A stretch of DNA of 64,000 nucleotides from Planctomycetales bacterium (GTDB taxonomy: Bacteria; Planctomycetota; Phycisphaerae; SM23-33): NCBI GenBank assembly GCA_030612725.1, contig JAUWNJ010000017.1, forward strand, positions 1 to 64,000, read 5' to 3'. The notes below the pieces were generated by a model. It saw only the letters and a list, made by a program, of their open reading frames with translations. It did no database searches and had not been told where the DNA came from. A program made the position numbers and the translations under genes. Below are positions 17,893-27,076 of this stretch, piece by piece (within the stretch, counting starts at the first letter, position 1; the number at the start of each line of letters is the position of its first letter).

Positions 17893-18360
17893 ATGCCGTT
17901 GACGTTGAAGGAGAATTTTCTTCGATCCGTCGGAACTCGGCGCGATAAATCCGGTTTTCTCAGCGACCAGAGCGTCATCGAAGCAAGGACGAACCTGCTC
18001 GATCCCGAAGACAGGAACCTTCTCCGTGCAGTGCTTATCTACAACCAGCCGACGAAAGTGGTCGCCCAGATTAACCGGACCAGCCCCTCTATCATTCGGC
18101 GTCGCATACGCCGGTTAATCGTCCGGATCAGTTCGTCGCAATTCGTATCAGTCGCCCGAAGCCTCCACCTGCTCAACGACGAACAGTCCACCGTTGTCAA
18201 ATACCACATTCTCCAGGGAAAGTCGCTTCACGCCACAGTCAATGCGACTTCGCTTCAGTATCATGCGATTCGCAGAGTGCTCGCCGAGGTTGACGGGATC
18301 GTCGCCGGACTGGTACAGGCCGAAGAAAAATACCCAATTCATCAGGAGCGATGTACATGA
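17893..18360 (+). CDS. Small HTH (sigma-region-4-like) DNA-binding protein, candidate TerS-like/activator
   Basis: LLRAVLIYNQPTKVVAQINRTSPSIIRRRIRRLIVRI; first gene of cassette. Confidence 0.5.
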   Translation: MPLTLKENFLRSVGTRRDKSGFLSDQSVIEARTNLLDPEDRNLLRAVLIYNQPTKVVAQINRTSPSIIRRRIRRLIVRISSSQFVSVARSLHLLNDEQSTVVKYHILQGKSLHATVNATSLQYHAIRRVLAEVDGIVAGLVQAEEKYPIHQERCT

Positions 18361-19616
18361 CTACGCCGAAATGGGATATACCAATCAGCGTCAAAATCAC
18401 CTCTTCGCCCGTAGATGATCCCGATGCCTCCATCATAGCCGGGATGTTCGGCCTGTCCGGGCGACGTACCGAGCCGCTTTACGAGGATTTTCATCTGGGC
18501 ATATCACCGGGCGAGATTATTGTCGTTACAGGACCCAGCGGCGGAGGGAAGACCTCGTTGCTCCGGGCAGTTGCGGAGTCCGTACCCGATGCGATAACGC
18601 TGGACATGGACGCGCTGTCCACCGAAGTCAGGCCCGCAATTGCGTGTTTGGGGGATGGTTCACTGAAAGGAAGATTGGCGGTTTTGTCTCGTTGCGGCCT
18701 GGCCGACGCCAAGGCGCTGATCACGCCGGTAAAGTTTCTCTCTGGTGGACAGTTATACCGTTTGGCGCTGGCGACGGCGGTGTGGCGGGCGTCCGTATCG
18801 GGCAGGCCCAGGCTGATGCTTATTGATGAGTTCGCTTCGACCCTTGATTCAGCCACTGCCGGTGTTCTGGCATCGGGTCTGCGAAAACTCGCCCGGCGGC
18901 ACGGTCTGGCGATGATTATCTCGACGCCGCGAGATGAACTCCTGAAGATTATCAAACCCGACCGCATGATCGTCAAACCGCTGAACTCCAAAGCGTATCT
19001 GTTACGCTTCGCTGAAGCCTGTCCCTTGGGAGCGAGCACGCCGAAAACGCTCAAGCCTGTTCGCTCCGAGGACGGAAACGCCTTTGGGAAAAACTGGAAG
19101 ATCGAACGGGGAACCATCAGGGACTATCGCGCGTTGAGTCGGTTTCATTACCTGACCGGACCCCCTGCCGCTCACAAGCGTGTCTGGACGATACGCGCTC
19201 CTGTTGATGCGATGCATCCCGGTACGCCCGAAGTGGCGGCGGTTTTGGTGGTTTCGCCGCCGGTGCTGTGCTGCCGGGGACGCAACGTCGCCACGGGAAA
19301 GCGTTATGTAAGCCCCGACCGTCGGGCATCGACGGGTTTGCTGAATGCGGAGATTGAGTGTATCTCTCGCGTGGTCGTTCATCCGATATATCGTTCCTGT
19401 GGCCTGGCCGTCCGGCTTGTTCGGCACGCGCTGCGAACAACGCAGATGCCGCTTATCGAAGCATTAGCAACGATGGGAGCAATCCACCCGTTCTTTGAAC
19501 GGGGAGGAATGAGCGCTTTCGGACGATTCACAGGCAGGAAACTAAACTACAACTACTACCTCGCAGCGGCGAATGCCGTCCTTCCTCGAAATTCATTCAA
19601 CCCCGACACCATCTAA
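18357..19616 (+). CDS. ABC-type ATPase fused to GNAT acetyltransferase domain
   Basis: Walker A GPSGGGKTS, signature FLSGGQLYRLALA, Walker B RLMLIDEF; GNAT VVVHPIYRSCGLAVRLVRHAL; ATGA overlap with upstream gene. Confidence 0.8.
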   Translation: MTTPKWDIPISVKITSSPVDDPDASIIAGMFGLSGRRTEPLYEDFHLGISPGEIIVVTGPSGGGKTSLLRAVAESVPDAITLDMDALSTEVRPAIACLGDGSLKGRLAVLSRCGLADAKALITPVKFLSGGQLYRLALATAVWRASVSGRPRLMLIDEFASTLDSATAGVLASGLRKLARRHGLAMIISTPRDELLKIIKPDRMIVKPLNSKAYLLRFAEACPLGASTPKTLKPVRSEDGNAFGKNWKIERGTIRDYRALSRFHYLTGPPAAHKRVWTIRAPVDAMHPGTPEVAAVLVVSPPVLCCRGRNVATGKRYVSPDRRASTGLLNAEIECISRVVVHPIYRSCGLAVRLVRHALRTTQMPLIEALATMGAIHPFFERGGMSAFGRFTGRKLNYNYYLAAANAVLPRNSFNPDTI

Positions 19617-19628
19617 AAAGGAGAACAC

Positions 19629-21071
19629 GTGTCAGACCTGTCAAATGATTCCAAACCGCAATCTGCGCTTCCGCCCCGTCCAACCAGTCGGGACGAACTC
19701 GCCAAGTGGGTTAAGGACGAACTGGACATGCACATTCCCGATGAGGCAATCTGTCAGTCGCATAAGTCGCCGATGGATTACCTGGCGGCGAGTTTCCTGG
19801 ACGACGGCGACGACCTGTTGGTATGGGCGAATCGGGGTGGCGGAAAGACAATGCTCGCGGCAATAGCGGCCTTGCTGGACGCACTGTACAAGGCTCCGAT
19901 AGATATTCGCATCATCGGCGGGTCGTTCGACCAGTCAGACCGATTGGCTGATTATCTGCGAAAATTCCTCTCGATGGAAAATCTCTCCGGCGCTGTCGCC
20001 GGCAGAATGACTCGTCATCGGATACGCCTGACCAACGACGCGGATATACGCATGTTAAGCCAGTCCCAAAAGGCGGTCCGAGGACAACACGCCCAGAAAA
20101 TTCGATGCGACGAAGTGGACTTATTCGATCCGGAGGTTTGGGGCGCGCTGCAGTTCACTACCCGTTCCAGCGACCGGGCGAGAGGCGGAATCGAGATATT
20201 CTCGACGCTTCACCGTCCCGGCGGACTTATGGAGCATCTGGTCGAGCAGGCCCAGCAGGAAGGAAACTTCCGCATGTTCAAGTGGTGCCTGTGGGAGGTA
20301 ATCGAGAAATGCGACAAGTCGAAGCGGCAGTGCGAAGACTGCCCCCTGGACGATGATTGTCAGGGAAAGGCCAGGCGGGCGGACGGATTCTTCAGAATCG
20401 ACGATGCAATCGCCATTAAGGCCCGTTCAAGTCGGAGTGCATGGGAGGCCGAAATGCTCTGCATCGGCGCTAAGCGGGACTGGCTGGTCTTCAGCGAGTT
20501 CGACCGGGCTTTGCACGTCGCCGATGTGGAGTATTGCCCCGATTGGCCGACGTATCGGGCGATCGATTTCGGATATACCAGCCCGCTGGTGTGCTTGTGG
20601 GTTCAGGTTACGCCCGCCGGCGACGTGCACGTCATTGACGAGTACGCTCACACCCGCAGGCCTGTCGCGCAGCACGCCGTCGAGATACTCGCCCATAATC
20701 TCGCTCCGGTGGTAACGACTTACGTTGACCCAGCCGGTCATGCTCGCGAAGCTACCAGCGGGGCTGCGTGTACCGAGTTGCTGGCATCGGCGGGGATAAG
20801 TTGCTGCTGGCGGGCATCGTCGATTAATGAGGGTCTGGAATTAATCCGGGCAGCGCTTGCGCCGGCTTTGGGACCGGCGAGGCTGAAGATTAGCAGCAAG
20901 TGCCGGGGGTTGATTAAGGCGTTCCGGGAATATCATTACCCGCTTCCCGGATCATCAGGCCAGCCCGACCGCCCCATAAAAGACGGCCCGGACCATTTCA
21001 TCGACGCGCTGCGATATTTTTTCATCAACAGAATGAGACCGAAAATTGGAGTTCACAGAAAAAGGTATTAA
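19629..21071 (+). CDS. Phage-type terminase large subunit-like protein
   Basis: Walker A NRGGGKTM, Walker B KIRCDEVDLFD, nuclease-like AIDFGYTSPLVCLWV, TYVDPAG, DHFIDALRYFF; Cys cluster CX6CX2CX5C. Confidence 0.8.
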   Translation: MSDLSNDSKPQSALPPRPTSRDELAKWVKDELDMHIPDEAICQSHKSPMDYLAASFLDDGDDLLVWANRGGGKTMLAAIAALLDALYKAPIDIRIIGGSFDQSDRLADYLRKFLSMENLSGAVAGRMTRHRIRLTNDADIRMLSQSQKAVRGQHAQKIRCDEVDLFDPEVWGALQFTTRSSDRARGGIEIFSTLHRPGGLMEHLVEQAQQEGNFRMFKWCLWEVIEKCDKSKRQCEDCPLDDDCQGKARRADGFFRIDDAIAIKARSSRSAWEAEMLCIGAKRDWLVFSEFDRALHVADVEYCPDWPTYRAIDFGYTSPLVCLWVQVTPAGDVHVIDEYAHTRRPVAQHAVEILAHNLAPVVTTYVDPAGHAREATSGAACTELLASAGISCCWRASSINEGLELIRAALAPALGPARLKISSKCRGLIKAFREYHYPLPGSSGQPDRPIKDGPDHFIDALRYFFINRMRPKIGVHRKRY

Positions 21072-21090
21072 GAACAATCTCACGTATTTT

Positions 21091-21173
21091 ACTAATATTA
21101 GTGGACATTAAATAGGACATAATAATAGTAGATAATTGTTGAAAATTATATATCATACTATATAATATGATAT
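21091..21173. promoter_or_regulatory. AT-rich island with palindromes upstream of Fic gene
   Basis: ACTAATATTAGT (21091-21102) and ATATCATA-8nt-TATGATAT (21150-21173); repeated GGACAT motifs nearby. Confidence 0.6.
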
Positions 21174-21222
21174 TAGCGAGATTAGTAAATTTGTTTATTA
21201 TGGACATTTATGGAGACATATA

Positions 21223-22413
21223 ATGGGACATGATGAGCATATAATTGCGCCGTCTCATCCATGGATCAATTTCCAGGTCGATTTCAGATCTCTGGGGCCT
21301 CTGATCTGGATGGCGTTAGGTGAGTGTGTGTCAAAATGTGAGCACATTGCCAATACGCCCCTCCGCCCAAGCCTCAGGGATGAATTGCATCTTATCTATC
21401 TGGCCAAGGGTGTGCAGGCTACAACGGCGATTGAGGGAAACACGCTCACCGAAGCCGAAGTGATAGAACGGATACAGCACAAGTCCACACTTCCCCCATC
21501 CAAAGAATATCTTGGTCAGGAAGTGGACAATATAATTAGTGCGTGCAACCAGATAGGCCAGTCTGCGGTTGAAGGGCGCGACAAGAAAATCACGGTTGCT
21601 CTTTTGTGTGATTACAATGCCGATGTCCTGCGTAATCTTAAATTGGATGAAGGTGTCGTTCCCGGGCAACTCCGCAAGCATGATGTTGGTGTTGGAATGT
21701 ACCGTGGGCCTGACTACCAATACGTGCCGGAACTGATGGAGCGTCTTTGCCAATGGCTGAACAGGCTTAAATTCAAGAGAGAAGCAGTAGGTATCTTGCA
21801 GGCCGTCCTTGCCCATTTGTACGTAGCTTGGATACATCCCTTCGGCGACGGGAATGGACGAACGGCCCGTTTGGTGGAATTCGATATTCTTATGCGTTCG
21901 GGAATTCCCTCACCGGCAGCACATTTGTTGAGCAACCACTACAACGCCACTCGCAGTGAATACTACCGTCAACTGGATGCCGCCAGTTGTCAGAAAACTC
22001 CGATGGAGTTCGTCGAATATGCGATACAGGGATTTCTGGATGGGCTTCGGGAGCAACTTGAACTTGTTACCTCGCAAACCCGCGATATTGTATGGAGGAA
22101 CTTCGTACACGAGAGTTTCAGAGAGATGCGATCGGAGGTAGCGCGCCGCCAGCGGCATGTGGTGCTCGACCTGTCCATTCAGGCTGAACCCATAGCCAAG
22201 GCTGAAATTCCGTCCCTCACACCTCGCCTGCGGAAAGCATACGCCGGAAAGACCGACAAGACCCTTAGTAGAGATTTATCCAAACTTGTTGAAATGAAAC
22301 TTCTGATTAGTGGCGGAGGCAAATACGGCCCCAATCAGGGACTCATCGAGGCATTCCTGCCCCAGCGACGGAGCAAAGAGCGGGCGGAGATGGAATCCGA
22401 CGATGGGAAATAG
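21223..22413 (+). CDS. Fic family protein with N-terminal inhibitory motif (class II-like)
   Basis: HPFGDGNGRTAR catalytic loop; TTAIEG matches (S/T)xxxE(G/N). Confidence 0.9.
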   Translation: MGHDEHIIAPSHPWINFQVDFRSLGPLIWMALGECVSKCEHIANTPLRPSLRDELHLIYLAKGVQATTAIEGNTLTEAEVIERIQHKSTLPPSKEYLGQEVDNIISACNQIGQSAVEGRDKKITVALLCDYNADVLRNLKLDEGVVPGQLRKHDVGVGMYRGPDYQYVPELMERLCQWLNRLKFKREAVGILQAVLAHLYVAWIHPFGDGNGRTARLVEFDILMRSGIPSPAAHLLSNHYNATRSEYYRQLDAASCQKTPMEFVEYAIQGFLDGLREQLELVTSQTRDIVWRNFVHESFREMRSEVARRQRHVVLDLSIQAEPIAKAEIPSLTPRLRKAYAGKTDKTLSRDLSKLVEMKLLISGGGKYGPNQGLIEAFLPQRRSKERAEMESDDGK

Positions 22414-22528
22414 CCCCGCAGGTTTCCCCCCAAAACAATTCTTCGATATTTCCCTGTCGGTGGCGTATAATTTCATCCTTGGTATCGGGGATGGGGCAGA
22501 GGCGGTTACCGTAAGGAGAATCGGTGTT

Positions 22529-23926
22529 ATGAAAAAGTCTTACATGAGCGTACTTCTGGTCGTCTTGATGTGTGGTTTGGGGTGTGTGGCGAATAACAAC
22601 GCTGCGCTGGGTCGGCTTGACTTCCGCAAGGTCGTTACCGACGCAAAGAGCAAAGTCTTCCCGGCGGTGGTCTATGTCAAGTGCCTCAAGGAAAGCCACG
22701 CAATGGGTAAGAAGATCACCGAAGAGGTTTCTGGAAGCGGGGTGATCATCACGCCGACCGGCGAAGTTCTGACCAATTGGCACGTCGTCGATAAGGCTGT
22801 CGAAGTCCGCTGCCTGCTGTACGACGGAAGGGCGATGGACGCCGAAGTCGTCGGCTCCGACAAGGACACCGACCTGGCGCTTATACAACTCAAGTTGCCC
22901 GACAAACCCAAGAACCCCGAAAAATCGGATACCGATGATACCGGCGGATTACCGCACGCGATACTGGGCGATTCGACTACGCTGAAGGAAGGCGATTTCG
23001 TTATGGCCATGGGAGCGCCGTGGGGGCTTAGCCGATCGGTTTCTATCGGAATCGTATCCTGCAAGGAGCGATACCTGCCGGATCACAGCGAATACAGCCT
23101 GTGGCTTCAGACCGATGCAGCCATTTCTCCGGGCAACTCCGGCGGACCACTGATTAACACTGCCGGCGAAATCGTGGGAATTAACACCAGGGGCGTAATG
23201 TGGGGCGGGGACATGGGATTTGCAATTCCTTCCGAGACAATAGGTTACATCCTCCCGCAACTCCGCGAGCACAAGAAAGTCAACTGGTCGTGGACGGGTC
23301 TGCAACTCCAGCCTTTGAGGAATTTCGACCGTAATATGTACTTCGAGGGAACCGAAGGCGTAATCGTGGCGGAAACCGACCCGGAAAGCCCCGCCAGACG
23401 AGCGGGCATCCTCGCAAGGGACCGAATCCTCCGGATCGCCGGAAAACCAGTCAACGCGCTTACGGAGGAGGCATTGCCCCTGGTGCGCAGAAGACTTGGC
23501 CTGCTGGAAAAGGGTAAGCCCGTCCAGGTTGAACTACTGCGGAAGGGCAAAACCATTACCGTTTCCCTCACGCCGCGCAAAAAAGGAAAAGTCGAAGGCG
23601 AAGAACTCGACTGCCCGCGATGGGACCTGACAGTCAAGGCCATCAACCAATTCGACAACCCCAACCTGTACTTCCATCGCAAAAAGGGCGTATTCGTCTA
23701 TGGCGTCAAGTATCCCGGTAACGCCGGTAACGCAAACCTGTCAGAGCATGACATCATCACGAAAATCGACGGTAAGGAAGTAAAAACTCTCGAAGACGTC
23801 AAAAAAATACACAAAGCCGCTCTGGAAAACATCAAAAAGAAACACCGCATCGTCTTTGTGCTTTTAAGAAACGGACTAATGTGCCAGAAGGTTCTGGACT
23901 TCGAACGCGATTACGAAAAAGAGTAA
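22529..23926 (+). CDS. HtrA/DegP-like S1C serine protease, lipoprotein, two PDZ-like regions
   Basis: Lipobox GLGC; NWHVVD, DTDLALI, SPGNSGGPL triad. Confidence 0.9.
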   Translation: MKKSYMSVLLVVLMCGLGCVANNNAALGRLDFRKVVTDAKSKVFPAVVYVKCLKESHAMGKKITEEVSGSGVIITPTGEVLTNWHVVDKAVEVRCLLYDGRAMDAEVVGSDKDTDLALIQLKLPDKPKNPEKSDTDDTGGLPHAILGDSTTLKEGDFVMAMGAPWGLSRSVSIGIVSCKERYLPDHSEYSLWLQTDAAISPGNSGGPLINTAGEIVGINTRGVMWGGDMGFAIPSETIGYILPQLREHKKVNWSWTGLQLQPLRNFDRNMYFEGTEGVIVAETDPESPARRAGILARDRILRIAGKPVNALTEEALPLVRRRLGLLEKGKPVQVELLRKGKTITVSLTPRKKGKVEGEELDCPRWDLTVKAINQFDNPNLYFHRKKGVFVYGVKYPGNAGNANLSEHDIITKIDGKEVKTLEDVKKIHKAALENIKKKHRIVFVLLRNGLMCQKVLDFERDYEKE

Positions 23927-23929
23927 AAA

Positions 23930-23999
23930 CAGGGACTTGGGACTAGGGATTAGGGACTAGGAAAACAGAAACAGAAACAGAAACAAAGACAGAAACAGG
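23930..23999 (+). repeat. Family A repeat plus acagaaac microrepeat
   Basis: cagggacttgggactagggattagggactaggaaaacagaaacagaaacag. Confidence 0.85.
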
Positions 24000-24009
24000 A
24001 GAACAGGAC

Positions 24010-26250
24010 ATGGGCAAGCGGATTCTGATTACGATGTTGTTGGCGTTGTTACTGGTGGTTGGTCCCCTGATGGCGGCGGACGACGCGGTAGAAGACGCGG
24101 TTGACAAAGCGGTTGAAAAAGCGGTTGAAAAAGATGAAGAAAAGTCGCTCGAACCTGCCGAGCAGATTGCATTGATAAAAGCGGTTTCGCCTTCTCTGGT
24201 ACGGGTGGAATTTACCGCGAAGTTCGACAAGGGTAAAGCCGCACCGGGCTGCGAGCGGGCAATCAGGGAAGAAAGGGCGGTGGAGCGGACGGGGTATCTG
24301 CTTTCGCCGACGCTTGTTATAACCGACGACATTACCGTACATCCACGCTTCATCAAAAGGCTGTTTGTTACCTACAAATCCGAGCAGGTCGATGCTGTTG
24401 TAAAGGCCTACTCTAAAGACACTCATGCGATATTACTGGAACTCGCCAAGCCGCTGACCGAAGCGAAACCCCTCGTTTTCGATGCAAAGGCCGAGGAACC
24501 GTACTACGCCATCAATTACGGCAGATACGGTTCGACGCTGACAAAGCGGGTATGGTCTCTGAAGTTACCGTCGGTCTATACCACCGAAAGAAACCGTCAG
24601 TATCGCGCCGGCCCCTCGGGCTGCCTTATCGTGGAGAAGACCGGAAAACCCGTAGCCATTTCGTTTGCTTCGCGTTGGCCTGTCGATGATTCATGGAAAG
24701 GTTCGCCGTTGAAATGGCCTATGCTTCCGGCGAAGGATATGAAAAAGTCGCTCGCCAATGTCCAAAAAAACGCCGAACAGGGACTGATGCGGGTAACGCT
24801 GAACTTCCGAAGCCCAAAGAAAAGAAGCGATATGGGTCGCTACGGCGGCGATGAAAGCAAGACGGAAATCAATACCACCGGCGCTCTTATCGACAAGAAC
24901 AGCGTTCTCGTGCTGACGAACATGCTTCCGAAAGTAACTGCCCGACTGGAACGGATTACAGTACATCCGCAGAAGGGCGAACCGATTTCCGCGAAATTCA
25001 AATGCACAATGAAAGATTACGGCGGGTTTGTCGTTACGCTGGAAAAACCACTCACCGGACCGGTGAAGTTGCTGAAGAAAAAAGACATCCGCGATTACCG
25101 TAACCAACTGCTACTGTCGGCGGAGATAATTATTCAGGGTAAAAAGCGGGTGGCATACTACAAGCACTATCGTATTAACTCGTTCGACATGGGCTGGAAG
25201 CGTCATATTTACCCCCAAGCCGGGTGGGGTTCGGGCGGGGATTTCTTCTTCGACCTGAACGGGACATTATTGGCATTACCCATCGCCAGGCGCGAAAAAG
25301 TCTCCGTCAAGCGATGGGGAGGAAGCGGAGCGACACTGACGTCCACGTCGTACCTTACCGAAGTCCTCGGCGACCTTAAAAATAAAAAGAACATTGATGT
25401 TACGAACGTCCCGCTGACCGAGGAAGAGGAGAACCGACTCGCGTGGCTGGGCGTGGAACTCCAGGGACTCAACACGGAACTGGCGAGGATTAACAACGTT
25501 TCCGACCTGACCAACGACGGAAGCACAGGGGCGATGGTTTCATACGTTTATCCCGGTTCACCGGCCGACAGGGCGGGTATCAAGGCCGGGGTGGTCATGC
25601 TGCGAATACACGGTGAGGACCAGCCCAAACCCATAGAGGTGCGAGTGGATTCGTATGCCTTCGCCGGCAGAGGCTTCCGCTGGGAGTGGCTGGACCGGAT
25701 ATCCGAACAGGACTACGACCGTATCCCCAGACCCTGGCCTTCGAGGGAAAATACCGTTACGCGGGCCTTGACCGACCTGGGCTTCGGGAAGAAATATCAG
25801 GTCGAGTTTTTCATCGACGAAAAAATCGTCAAAAAGGATTTTAAAGTCGTCGTCAGCCCGCCGCATTATGACACTGCAAAGCGATATAAGTCCAAGGTGC
25901 TGGGCCTGACCGTCCGAAACCTTACTTACGAACTGCAACGGTACTTCCAGAAGAAGCCGGGCGAGGCCGGTGTGATCGTCTCGAAAATCGAACCGGGGTC
26001 GAAGGTGTCCGTTAGAGGCCTGAAACCGTACGAAATTATCACACACGTTAACGGTAAAGAGGTCGCCAACGTCAAGGAGTTCGAAAGACTCATCAAGGGC
26101 CAGGCTGAATTGCAGTTATTGGTCAAGCGTATGACTCGCGGAAGGACCATAAAGATCACACTGTCCCAGCCGACAACCAAACCGGCGGAAACGACCAGAC
26201 CGGCGGAAACCGAAAAAACCGAAGCGACAAAAAAACCGTTGGAGAAATAG
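24010..26250 (+). CDS. PDZ-domain protein, likely catalytically inactive HtrA-like paralogue
   Basis: Signal peptide; trypsin-like layout but VITDDITV and GSGGDFFFDLNG where the His and GNSGG motifs would be; C-terminal PDZ-like GAMVSYVYPGSPADRAGIKAG and GVIVSKIEPGSKVSVRGLKPYEIITHVNGKEV. Confidence 0.7.
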   Translation: MGKRILITMLLALLLVVGPLMAADDAVEDAVDKAVEKAVEKDEEKSLEPAEQIALIKAVSPSLVRVEFTAKFDKGKAAPGCERAIREERAVERTGYLLSPTLVITDDITVHPRFIKRLFVTYKSEQVDAVVKAYSKDTHAILLELAKPLTEAKPLVFDAKAEEPYYAINYGRYGSTLTKRVWSLKLPSVYTTERNRQYRAGPSGCLIVEKTGKPVAISFASRWPVDDSWKGSPLKWPMLPAKDMKKSLANVQKNAEQGLMRVTLNFRSPKKRSDMGRYGGDESKTEINTTGALIDKNSVLVLTNMLPKVTARLERITVHPQKGEPISAKFKCTMKDYGGFVVTLEKPLTGPVKLLKKKDIRDYRNQLLLSAEIIIQGKKRVAYYKHYRINSFDMGWKRHIYPQAGWGSGGDFFFDLNGTLLALPIARREKVSVKRWGGSGATLTSTSYLTEVLGDLKNKKNIDVTNVPLTEEEENRLAWLGVELQGLNTELARINNVSDLTNDGSTGAMVSYVYPGSPADRAGIKAGVVMLRIHGEDQPKPIEVRVDSYAFAGRGFRWEWLDRISEQDYDRIPRPWPSRENTVTRALTDLGFGKKYQVEFFIDEKIVKKDFKVVVSPPHYDTAKRYKSKVLGLTVRNLTYELQRYFQKKPGEAGVIVSKIEPGSKVSVRGLKPYEIITHVNGKEVANVKEFERLIKGQAELQLLVKRMTRGRTIKITLSQPTTKPAETTRPAETEKTEATKKPLEK

Positions 26251-26279
26251 CAGTTTTTGTGATTTGCGAAAAATGTGTG

Positions 26280-26933
26280 CTACAAATCCGCCGGGGTTAT
26301 TTCGGCGAGTGAATGGACGATGCGGTCGGCGGCGGCGAGGGCGTCTCGGCTGTAGGAATTCGTAACGGCAAGGACGTTCATTCCCGCGTCTTTACCGGCC
26401 TGGACGCCGGCGGGGGAGTCCTCGACGACCCAGACGTCGGATGGTAGAATTGATTGAGATAGTTTCTCGTTCAGCAATTTCAACGCCAGGATGTATCCTT
26501 CCGGGTCGGGCTTACCGGCCCGGACGTCTTCAGCCGAGACTACCACCTCGATAAGTTCAATCGCCCCAACGGTTTTCCCTGCCAGTAAAATCTCTTCCCG
26601 CAATGCGCCCGAGCAGATGGCCAGGGCGACCCCAGCCTGGCGGGCTGCTCGCATCAGTTCGATAACGCCGGGCATCGGACGGATCGATTCGGCGATGGCC
26701 TTTTGGACCAGAAGCGTCTTCTCGGCAGTCATTTCGGCGATTTTCCGCTCGTCGGTCTGGCGCCCGTTGTCGGATAGAACGGCGCTGAAGCAGTCGTGGT
26801 CGTCGAAGCCGAGGTACTTGCCGTAGTAGTCCTCGCCGGTCAGTTCGATGCCGTAGCGGGCGAGTACTTCGCTGAAGCAGGCAAGGTGAATCGGTTCGGA
26901 ATCCACCACCACGCCGTCAAAATCAAATATCAT
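26280..26933 (-). CDS. HAD-superfamily hydrolase, beta-phosphoglucomutase-like
   Basis: MIFDFDGVVVDSEPIH, ICSGALREE, KPDPEGYILAL, VVEDSPAGVQAGKDAGM. Confidence 0.9.
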   Translation of the reverse strand: MIFDFDGVVVDSEPIHLACFSEVLARYGIELTGEDYYGKYLGFDDHDCFSAVLSDNGRQTDERKIAEMTAEKTLLVQKAIAESIRPMPGVIELMRAARQAGVALAICSGALREEILLAGKTVGAIELIEVVVSAEDVRAGKPDPEGYILALKLLNEKLSQSILPSDVWVVEDSPAGVQAGKDAGMNVLAVTNSYSRDALAAADRIVHSLAEITPADL

Positions 26934-26944
26934 CGCATCCAATG

Positions 26945-26990
26945 TATGGTACTCCGTAGCCGGTAGCCGGTAGCCGGTAGTCGGTACGAC
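26945..26990. repeat. Tandem ggtagccggtagccggtag repeat
   Basis: Three to four copies of the tagccgg unit just upstream of HAD gene start. Confidence 0.75.
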
Positions 26991-27076
26991 GCAGGATTCA
27001 ACGTCAAACGCCGTTTGACAAGGTACTCTCCGAGAACATAGCATAGCATACTTACCGTATCTGAAAGAATGGAATA

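Noticed and set aside
16822-22413. Full prophage
   Set aside because: No portal, capsid, tail, lysis or integrase genes recognised; only regulator, ATPase-GNAT and terminase-like genes.
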